Part shown: positions 1 to 5,508 of the stretch, in pieces
Numbering within the stretch: position 1 is the first letter of the stretch
How the letters are laid out: every line of letters starts with the position of its first letter
Assembly: GCA_021846485.1 (NCBI GenBank)
Contig: JAJZWW010000133.1
Location: 1 to 8,082, forward strand
Direction of reading: 5' to 3'
DNA: 8,082 nucleotides
Source of the DNA: Actinomycetes bacterium
Lineage (GTDB): Bacteria > Actinomycetota > Acidimicrobiia > Acidimicrobiales > Palsa-688
Translations under genes and position numbers: made by a program
The notes under the pieces: generated by a model
Told to the model about the DNA's origin: nothing
Database searches by the model: none
The model's input: only the letters and a program-made list of their open reading frames with translations

Positions 1-53
1 ACGTCCGCGTGTACCGCCGCTCCGGCGACGCCGCCCAAGAACTTGGTGTTCAC
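1..53 (-). CDS. Start of the gene after pilMN, partial (probably PilO)
   Basis: Only the first 17 codons are inside the window, reading MNTKFLGGVAGAAVHAD when the GTG is taken as fMet. The GTG at 53–51 overlaps the pilMN stop codon by 4 bp (GTGA). It is preceded by a strong Shine-Dalgarno sequence, GGGAGGG at 65–59, with 5 nt spacing, so a real start is well supported and translational coupling to pilMN is likely. In type IV pilus clusters the gene after pilN is normally pilO, the inner-membrane partner of PilN. That assignment rests on position only: 17 residues are too few to show a PilO domain, and they do not form an obvious membrane segment. A minor pilin or another pilus-assembly protein is possible. 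Confidence 0.55.
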   Translation of the reverse strand, partial: MNTKFLGGVAGAAVHAD

Positions 54-1807
54 TTGGTCCCTCCCGGGAGCTGCTCGGCGCGCCGGCCGAGGGTCTGGGT
101 GCCGAGGTTGGCGGTGGCCTGGAAGCTCCCCGTAGCGGCGCTCCCGCCGGAGGAGGACCCCTGGCCCGGGGTCGGGGCGCTGACGCTGCTCACCCAGGTG
201 TCCTGGAGCCCGGGTATCGACTCGAGCGCCCTGATCCAGGCCGACACCTGGGGGATCGAGCCGTCGAAGCTGCCCTGCATGGTGAGGCTCCCCACCGTCG
301 GCGGGCTGCCCGGAGTGGGCACCTGGGGGGTCTGGCCGAGCAGGGCGGTCGCGCTGCCGGAGAAGCTCTGCAGGGTGACGCCCTTCGGTTGACGCCGGCC
401 GATGTCGCCGAGCAGGCCGAGCCAGTCGACGTCCCCGGTGAGCGCCTGGGTCGCCCGGGAGCGCGCCGCGGTGACCTCGGACTGCAGTGAGGTGACCGAC
501 TGGTAGCGGGCGGCCTCGGCGCGCGTCGCGGCCACCTGGCCCTCGGTGGCGGCGAGCTGGCGGTGCGCCTGGCGCAGTTGCAGCTCGCGCGCGCCCGCCC
601 CGGCCAGGCAAGCGACGACGACGACCGCAGCGGCGCCCACCGCGGCGGTGTTGACCGCCCGGCGGCGCGCCGCGGCGCGCAGGCTGGCCGGGTACAGGTC
701 GAGCCGGCTGTACTCCGGGGCCACCGGCCAGAGCGCCAGGCCGACCGGTGTCATCGCCGCCGGCGCGGCGATGACCGCCTCGGCCGGGGCGAGGCCCGCC
801 CGGCACAGTTGCGCGGGGCTCGGGACCTCCACCGCCGAGACCGGCAGGGCCAGGTCGTCGGCCAGCGCCCCGACGAGCCCGGCGGTCCGCACCCCTCCCC
901 CGCCGACGAGGACCCGCTCCACCGCCGGGACGGCGTCGGGGCGGGAGCGGAAGAAGGCGAGCGTCTCGCGCACCTCGGTGACCAGCCGGCGCACCTCGGC
1001 GTCGGCCGCGCCCCGCCCGAGCGGCTCGGCCCACACCCCGTCACCGGAGCGCTTGGCCGCCTCGGCCATCCCGAGGTTGTGGCTGGTCGCCTCGGCCACC
1101 GCGCGGGTCACGTCGCTGCCGCCCCGCCCGAGGATGCGGATGAACGCCGGCTGGCCGGCGTGCATCACCGCGAGGACCGACAGGTCCCCGCCGACCGACA
1201 CGAGCAGCTCTGCCCCCGCAGCCCCCGCAGCGGGAGCCGGGGAGCTCGCCGCCCGGACCAGGGCGAGGGGCACCGCGTCCACCGCCTGCACTTGGAGCCT
1301 GGCCGCCTCGGCGGCACCGACCGCGGCGCGCACCACCTCGCCGTGGGCCGCGGCGAGCACCACCGTGCGGTCCCCCCCGGCGGTGCCCGAGCGCGCCTCG
1401 ATCGGCTTCAGGTCGAACTCCACGTTGGCCGACGGCAGCGGCACCAGGTCCTCGATCCGGAAGCTGAGCGCCGAGCGCATCTCCTTGGTCGGCACGTCGG
1501 GGGCGTCCGCCTGGCGGACCACCACCCGGGGCCCCGACACGCCGAGCACCACCCGGCGGTGGGAGAACCCCGCCGCAGCCCACAGCCGGCGGATCGCCGC
1601 GGTCACCTCCGCCGCATCGCGGATCTCCCCGTCGACGACCACCCCGCTGCCGATGCCCACCTGGCCGTAGCGGACCACCTCCCAGCCGCCTCCCCGGACC
1701 CGCACCTCGGCCGCCCGGACCGCGGTCGAGCCGACGTCCAGGCCGATCGAGGTGCGGGCAAGCCGGCCGGAGCCCGACGGGGACGAGGGGTTGGATCTCG
1801 CGCTCAC
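50..1807 (-). CDS. pilM: PilM–PilN fusion protein, type IV pilus alignment module
   Basis: A 585-residue protein that reads as two normally separate pilus proteins. Residues ~18–360 are PilM, an actin/FtsA-like cytoplasmic protein: nucleotide-loop IGLDVGSTAV at 21–30, a second glycine-rich loop VGGGGVRTAGL at 301–311, and the family's closing GLALW at 356–360. Only 7 residues then separate it from a PilN-like part. This has LDLYP (369–373) where PilN has its PilM-binding INLLP motif, a basic stretch (377–383), one membrane helix at ~385–405, a coiled-coil-like segment ~407–455, and the PilN fold region from VDWLGLLGDI (460) to SFQATANL (561–568). PilM/PilN form the cytoplasm-to-membrane alignment complex of the pilus machine. 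The GTG start at 1807 was chosen because the only other in-frame start, TTG at 1891, lies inside a palindrome and would add 28 unconserved residues. Its ribosome site is poor (AGGGG only 1 nt away). It follows pilA after 145 bp. Confidence 0.88.
   Translation of the reverse strand: MSARSNPSSPSGSGRLARTSIGLDVGSTAVRAAEVRVRGGGWEVVRYGQVGIGSGVVVDGEIRDAAEVTAAIRRLWAAAGFSHRRVVLGVSGPRVVVRQADAPDVPTKEMRSALSFRIEDLVPLPSANVEFDLKPIEARSGTAGGDRTVVLAAAHGEVVRAAVGAAEAARLQVQAVDAVPLALVRAASSPAPAAGAAGAELLVSVGGDLSVLAVMHAGQPAFIRILGRGGSDVTRAVAEATSHNLGMAEAAKRSGDGVWAEPLGRGAADAEVRRLVTEVRETLAFFRSRPDAVPAVERVLVGGGGVRTAGLVGALADDLALPVSAVEVPSPAQLCRAGLAPAEAVIAAPAAMTPVGLALWPVAPEYSRLDLYPASLRAAARRRAVNTAAVGAAAVVVVACLAGAGARELQLRQAHRQLAATEGQVAATRAEAARYQSVTSLQSEVTAARSRATQALTGDVDWLGLLGDIGRRQPKGVTLQSFSGSATALLGQTPQVPTPGSPPTVGSLTMQGSFDGSIPQVSAWIRALESIPGLQDTWVSSVSAPTPGQGSSSGGSAATGSFQATANLGTQTLGRRAEQLPGGTK
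54..65 (-). promoter_or_regulatory. Ribosome binding site of the pilO-position gene
   Basis: GGGAGGG on the minus strand at 65–59 lies 5 nt before the GTG start at 53–51. It sits inside the last codons of pilMN. It is the best Shine-Dalgarno sequence in the window and is the main reason for calling a gene start here. Confidence 0.65.
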
Positions 1808-1885
1808 GCCCCTACCATCGACACGTTCCCGCCGGCCTTGACCGGAGAAGTGCCCGATCCCCGCGGCCGCCGACGGACCGGCGCG

Positions 1886-1916
1886 CCGCAACCCCGGTCG
1901 GCGACCGGGGTTGCGG
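1886..1916 (-). terminator. Perfect inverted repeat after pilA, terminator or mRNA-end hairpin
   Basis: Arms at 1886–1900 and 1902–1916 are perfect reverse complements of 15 bp around a single central base (1901). As RNA this gives a stem of about 12–14 bp with a small loop. It begins 37 nt after the pilA stop and ends 79 nt before the pilMN start. No T-run follows on the minus strand, so it is not a classical intrinsic terminator; T-less hairpins are common in high-GC actinobacteria. Likely roles are partial termination or 3'-end protection, letting pilin mRNA exceed that of the assembly genes. A dyad operator for a protein is the alternative. Confidence 0.65.
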
Positions 1917-1952
1917 GGGTCGGGAGGACTCAGTTGCCGAAGGGCGGTCTGC

Positions 1953-2507
1953 TCAGTTGGCGGCCCAACCCTTGGCCTCGGTGGTCGACCAACCGCTCGA
2001 GGAGGGAGACGGGCTGGCCGCGCTGCAGCTGGTCTGCTTCACGTTGCTGGCGTACACGGCGCCCGGCCCGGTCAGCTTCCCCGACTTCGAGGTCGTCCCG
2101 GATTCGACGTCGTCGGTGTAGTAGCAGTCGTTGGTGCCCTTGGCCTGGGCGGCGAGGACCACCTCGGAGCCCGAGGCGTTGACCCACACCGACACGACGT
2201 TGTTGCCGGCGCTGGCCGACGCCGCGCTGGAAGTGAAGCTGAAGTTGGGCTCGGCCGAGCTGAGGGCGCTGACCAGGGAGGTGGTGGACCCGAAGCTCTG
2301 GCTGCTGGAGTCGTAGACCGCCTTGGCGTCGGTGAGAGCGTTGGTGAGGTTGGAGGTCGCCGCCGACTTGTTGGCGCCGTTGGTGGTGGAGAGGAACGTG
2401 GGGATGGCGATCGCCATGAGGATGCCCATGATCAGCACTACGACCATGAGCTCGATCAGCGTGAAGCCGTCCTCTCTCTCCTCACGCTCGGGGACCGGGG
2501 TGTGCAT
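1953..2507 (-). CDS. pilA: Type IV prepilin, probable major pilin PilA
   Basis: A 184-residue prepilin, the subunit of the pilus fibre. The short charged leader (14 residues, MHTPVPEREEREDG) ends at the conserved glycine; cleavage before F15 leaves a mature protein of about 170 residues starting FTLIELMVV. E19 is the conserved Glu5 of mature pilins, needed for assembly. Residues 15–39 form the hydrophobic N-terminal helix with P36, the usual kink position. The C-terminal part is rich in Ser, Ala and Asn. It has exactly two cysteines, C128 (in NDCYYTDD) and C161 (in QTSCSAA), which could close a disulfide-bounded D-region. ATG at 2507 is preceded by GAAAGG at 7 nt spacing. It has its own 151-bp leader behind pilC and a strong hairpin after it, the usual layout of a separately regulated, highly expressed pilin. 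It could instead be one of several pilins, since no others are visible. Confidence 0.92.
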   Translation of the reverse strand: MHTPVPEREEREDGFTLIELMVVVLIMGILMAIAIPTFLSTTNGANKSAATSNLTNALTDAKAVYDSSSQSFGSTTSLVSALSSAEPNFSFTSSAASASAGNNVVSVWVNASGSEVVLAAQAKGTNDCYYTDDVESGTTSKSGKLTGPGAVYASNVKQTSCSAASPSPSSSGWSTTEAKGWAAN

Positions 2508-2658
2508 GTGGCTGCCTTTCGGGAAGGGGGTTGTTGGTGGATGCGGCCGGCTCGCTCCGAGCCCCGCTGGGCCACTCGATCGGCGCCGCCGGGGGTGGAG
2601 CTGAGCGGTTTCTCGGCGCTGCTGCGCGGCGGAAAGCGCGGAAGCCCGGGGCAGGGGC
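2508..2658 (-). promoter_or_regulatory. pilA upstream region with a small hairpin
   Basis: This is 151 bp without coding capacity between the pilC stop and the pilA ATG. It holds a perfect 6-bp stem with a 3-nt loop (GGCTCG–CTC–CGAGCC on the plus strand, 2549–2563), about 42 nt before the ATG. A CA-rich, unstructured stretch follows, leading to the GAAAGG ribosome site at about 2520–2515. Right after the pilC stop there is a weak 5-bp inverted repeat (2643–2647 with 2655–2659). The size of the gap, compared with 16–38 bp elsewhere in the operon, suggests an independent promoter for pilA. I could not point to a convincing −35/−10 pair or a sigma-54 site. Confidence 0.4.
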
Positions 2659-3891
2659 TCAGCCGTTGTTGGAGTTCTCGACGACCTTGTCGATGCTGAA
2701 CATCGGCAGGTACAGCGCGATGATCATCGAGCCGACCAGGCCTCCGAGGACGACGATCATGAGCGGCTCGAGCAGCGACGCGAGTGCGTCGACCATCGCC
2801 TGGACCTCCTGCTCGTAGAAGTCGGCGATCTTGCCGAGCATGTCGTCGAGCGCGCCGGTCTCCTCGCCCACCGAGATCATCTGGCTGACCATCTGGGGGA
2901 TCACCCCGTGGCCGCCGAACGCCCGGGACATCGGCTCGCCACGTTGGATGGCGTCCTCTGCGTCTTGCAGGGCGCGCTCCAGCGCCGGGTTGTTGACGCT
3001 CTCGCGGGTGATCTCGAGCGCCTGGAGGACCGGTACCCCCGAGCGCAGCAGGGTCCCGAGGGTGGCGGTGAACCGGGCGATCGAGGTCTTCACCATGAGC
3101 ACGCCGAACACCGGGACGCGCTGCACGACCGCCGACCAGCGGGAGCGGCCCTGGGGGGTCTTCTTCCACTTGAAGAAGACGAAGCCGGCGACTGCCAGGC
3201 CGGCGGCGACATACGGCAGGTCGTGGACGAGGACCGACGAGACCGCCATCAGGATGAGGGTGGGTTTGGGGAGCTTGGCGTTGAGCTGGGCGAAGACCTT
3301 GGCGAAGACCGGGACGATGAACACCATCATCGCCGCGGCGATCCCGAGCACCAGGCACAGCACCACCAGCGGGTAGGCCATCGCCGAGCGGATCTTGCCC
3401 CGCAGCTCCGCCTGGCGCTCCAGGCTCTCCGCGAGCAAGATCAGCGAGGCGTCCAGGTTGCCCCCCGTCTCGCCGGCCCGGACCATCGCCAGGTACAGGT
3501 GGTTGAAGGTCTTCGGGTGCTTGGCCAGGGCGTCGGAGAGCGACGAGCCTCGCTGCACGTCGACGCGCACCGCGTCGAGGATCTCGGTGAACCCCTTGTG
3601 GGAGGACTGGGCGGCGAGGATCGTCAGCGCCCGCAGCAGGGTGAGCCCGGAGTCGACCATGGTGGCGAACTGCCGGCTGAAGACCGCCAGGTCCTTGAGC
3701 TTCACCCGCTTGCCGAGCCCGGGGACCGAGATGTCGCTCTTCAGCCCGACGCTGCGCGCGTTGACCGCGATCGGGGTGAAGCCCATCTCCTGCAGGCGGG
3801 CGGCGACGAGGGCCGGGTTCTCCCCGTCGAGCTGGCCGGTGACCAGCTTCCCCTCCTGGGTGCGGACCTTGTAGGCATAGGTGGTGGGCAT
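2659..3891 (-). CDS. pilC: PilC, inner-membrane platform protein of the type IV pilus
   Basis: A 410-residue protein of the GspF/PilC family, the membrane platform on which PilB and PilT act to add or remove pilin subunits. It has the standard architecture and length: an N-terminal segment (YAYKVRTQEGKLVTGQLDG, 5–23) followed by two repeats of the T2SF cytoplasmic domain at ~69–192 and ~271–393. Both repeats show the family pattern: FSRQFATMVDSGLTLLRAL then AMVRAGETGG, and FTATLGTLLRSGVPVLQAL then MISVGEETGALD. Three membrane helices are visible near 171–197, 223–241 and 370–395. ATG at 3891 follows the pilT stop by 16 bp, with GAGGAG (3904–3899) 7 nt upstream, so co-translation with pilT is expected. 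Nothing is missing or broken. Confidence 0.96.
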   Translation of the reverse strand: MPTTYAYKVRTQEGKLVTGQLDGENPALVAARLQEMGFTPIAVNARSVGLKSDISVPGLGKRVKLKDLAVFSRQFATMVDSGLTLLRALTILAAQSSHKGFTEILDAVRVDVQRGSSLSDALAKHPKTFNHLYLAMVRAGETGGNLDASLILLAESLERQAELRGKIRSAMAYPLVVLCLVLGIAAAMMVFIVPVFAKVFAQLNAKLPKPTLILMAVSSVLVHDLPYVAAGLAVAGFVFFKWKKTPQGRSRWSAVVQRVPVFGVLMVKTSIARFTATLGTLLRSGVPVLQALEITRESVNNPALERALQDAEDAIQRGEPMSRAFGGHGVIPQMVSQMISVGEETGALDDMLGKIADFYEQEVQAMVDALASLLEPLMIVVLGGLVGSMIIALYLPMFSIDKVVENSNNG

Positions 3892-3907
3892 CGGCGGGCT
3901 CCTCGGG
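3892..3907 (-). promoter_or_regulatory. pilT–pilC junction with the pilC ribosome binding site
   Basis: The 16-bp gap holds GAGGAG on the minus strand at 3904–3899, 7 nt before the pilC ATG. There is no room for a promoter, so pilT and pilC share a transcript. Confidence 0.7.
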
Positions 3908-5470
3908 TCAGGCGGCGGCGCTGGAGACGAGCCGGCGCAGGTCGGCTTCGACCGCGCAGCGCTCGAGGGCGGCGTCCAGGGTGATCGTGCCGGCGCGCAC
4001 GAGGCCGGCGAGGCACTGGTCCATCGACTGCATGCCGTAGCGGCCCCCGGCCTGCATCACGCTGTAGATCTGGTGGGTCTTGCCCTCCCGGATCAGGTTC
4101 TGCACCGCGGGGATGGCGACGAGCACTTCGGCGGCGACCACCCGGCCGCGCTCCTTGGCCTTCGGCAGGAGCGTCTGGGTGACCACCGCGCGCAGGGTCG
4201 CCGCCAGCTGGACCCGGATCTGCTGCTGCTGGTGGGCGGGGAACACGTCGATGATCCGGTCGATCGACTGCGGGGCGTCCTGGGTGTGGAGGGTGGCGAA
4301 GACCAGGTGGCCGGTCTCGGCGGCGGTCAGCGCGGTCGAGATGGTCTCCAGGTCGCGCATCTCGCCGACGAGGATGATGTCGGGGTCCTGGCGCAGCACG
4401 TGGCGCAGGGCGTTGGCGAAGGACTTGGTGTCCTCCCCGACCTCCCGCTGGTTGACCACGCAGCGCTTGTGGCTGTGGAGGAACTCGATGGGATCCTCGA
4501 CGGTCATGATGTGGGCCGAGCGGGTCGAGTTGACGACGTCGATCAGCGAAGCCAGGGTGGTCGACTTGCCCGAGCCGGTGGGGCCGGTGACCAGCACCAG
4601 GCCGCGGGGGTGGTCGGCGAGCTCGCGGACCACCGGGGGCAGGCCGAGCTGCTCGAGGGGGACGACGGTGAAGGGGATGGCCCGCATCACCGCCCCGACG
4701 GAGTCCTTCTGCTGGAACACGTTGACCCTGAAGCGGCCGACGCCCGGCACCGCGCGCGAGGTGTCGAGCTCCAGCTCCCGCTCGAAGCGCTCCCGGGACC
4801 GCTGGGGCAGGACCGCGTAGATCATGTCGCGCAGGTCGGCGGTGCCGAGCGGCTCGTAGCCGTCGAGGTTCTGGATCGCCCCGTCGATGCGGATGCTCGG
4901 GGGCCGGTCGGCCGACAGGTGCAGGTCGGAGGCTCCGAGCTCGACCATCACCCGCAGCAGCTCGTCGAGGGGCGGGACCCGGTGCCCGGCGGGGGCGGGG
5001 GCCGCGGCCGCCGCGTCGGGGTCCCCGTCGTCGTCCTCCAGGTGGTAGGTGGCGGCGACCGCCGCGTCGACGTCGACGCCGGCGGCCAGGGCCGGCCGTA
5101 TCGCCCAGCGGGTCTCGCGGTGGACCTCCTCGATGGCCTCCTCGCTCGGCAGGTCGGCGAAGGCCACCACCAGCTGGCTGTCGTGGATCCGCACCGCGAG
5201 GCAGCGGCGGCGCCGGACCAGGTCGAGGGGCAGCATGCCGACGACGATCGAGGAGACCGGCTCGGCGTTCGGGTCCCAGAAGTCGATGCCCGCCTCGCCG
5301 GCGACGAAGGCGACCAGGTCGCGCTGGTGCACGGTCCCGTCGGCCACCAGGCGTTGGGTGGCCGGCACCCCGCTCGACTCCTCGAGCGCCAGGGCCTCCT
5401 CCAGGTGCTCCCGGGACAACACCTTCCGCTCGACGAGGAACTCCCCGGCGCGGCGTGACGCAGAGATCAT
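3908..5470 (-). CDS. pilT: PilT retraction ATPase with an N-terminal MshEN-like domain
   Basis: A 520-residue secretion ATPase, well above the ~340–370 residues usual for PilT. Residues ~165–515 are a complete PilT: ASDLHL at 180–185, Walker A GPTGSGKST at 296–304, Asp box VEDPIEF at 324–330, Walker B DIILVGEMRD at 364–373, His box GHLVFATLHT at 387–396, and AVQNLIRE at 455–462, the PilT signature (AIRNLIRE) tied to retraction. It lacks the zinc-type CxxC pairs of PilB. Residues 1–~145 resemble the MshEN/T2SSE_N domain normally found on PilB/GspE motors: RAGEFLVERKVLSREHLEEA near 7–26, LPLDLVRR near 80–87, LVVAFADL near 100–107, ending in ATYH. An acidic and Ala/Pro-rich linker (144–163) joins the parts. 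The ATG at 5470 is chosen because it begins just before this domain; the frame is open further upstream (to 5722) but that overlaps pilB. The gap from pilB is 38 bp. Confidence 0.94.
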   Translation of the reverse strand: MISASRRAGEFLVERKVLSREHLEEALALEESSGVPATQRLVADGTVHQRDLVAFVAGEAGIDFWDPNAEPVSSIVVGMLPLDLVRRRRCLAVRIHDSQLVVAFADLPSEEAIEEVHRETRWAIRPALAAGVDVDAAVAATYHLEDDDGDPDAAAAAPAPAGHRVPPLDELLRVMVELGASDLHLSADRPPSIRIDGAIQNLDGYEPLGTADLRDMIYAVLPQRSRERFERELELDTSRAVPGVGRFRVNVFQQKDSVGAVMRAIPFTVVPLEQLGLPPVVRELADHPRGLVLVTGPTGSGKSTTLASLIDVVNSTRSAHIMTVEDPIEFLHSHKRCVVNQREVGEDTKSFANALRHVLRQDPDIILVGEMRDLETISTALTAAETGHLVFATLHTQDAPQSIDRIIDVFPAHQQQQIRVQLAATLRAVVTQTLLPKAKERGRVVAAEVLVAIPAVQNLIREGKTHQIYSVMQAGGRYGMQSMDQCLAGLVRAGTITLDAALERCAVEADLRRLVSSAAA

Positions 5471-5502
5471 GCCCCTCTGTCGGCACGCCGGCCGCCGGGC
5501 AT
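5467..5502 (-). other. Possible 11-codon leader ORF overlapping the pilT start
   Basis: In the 38-bp pilB–pilT gap an ATG at 5502 opens a frame (MPGGRRADRGA). Its TGA overlaps the pilT ATG as ATGA (5470–5467). An AAGG, partly in the pilB stop region, lies 4 nt upstream of this ATG, whereas pilT's own AGAGGGG sits only 1 nt from its ATG. A tiny coupling ORF that delivers ribosomes to pilT is conceivable, but chance is a fully adequate explanation in GC-rich DNA. Confidence 0.2.
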
Positions 5503-5508
5503 GAGGCC

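Noticed and set aside
752..754. Internal ATG (residue 352 of pilMN) as a separate pilN start
   Set aside because: It precedes the GLALW end of PilM, has no Shine-Dalgarno sequence in front of it, and there is no stop codon to end PilM.
1808..1891. TTG at 1891 as the pilMN start
   Set aside because: It falls inside the 1886–1916 palindrome and adds 28 residues with no PilM similarity; the GTG at 1807 lies 17 residues before the conserved IGLD motif.
1929..1961. Direct repeat ctcagttg at 1929 and 1952 around the pilA end
   Set aside because: Eight bases, not extended on either side and not in the same reading frame; likely chance.
563..2182. A 539-codon open frame on the plus strand opposite pilMN and pilA
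   Set aside because: Low-complexity Arg/Gly/His/Pro translation that runs through the intergenic palindrome and both convincing minus-strand genes.
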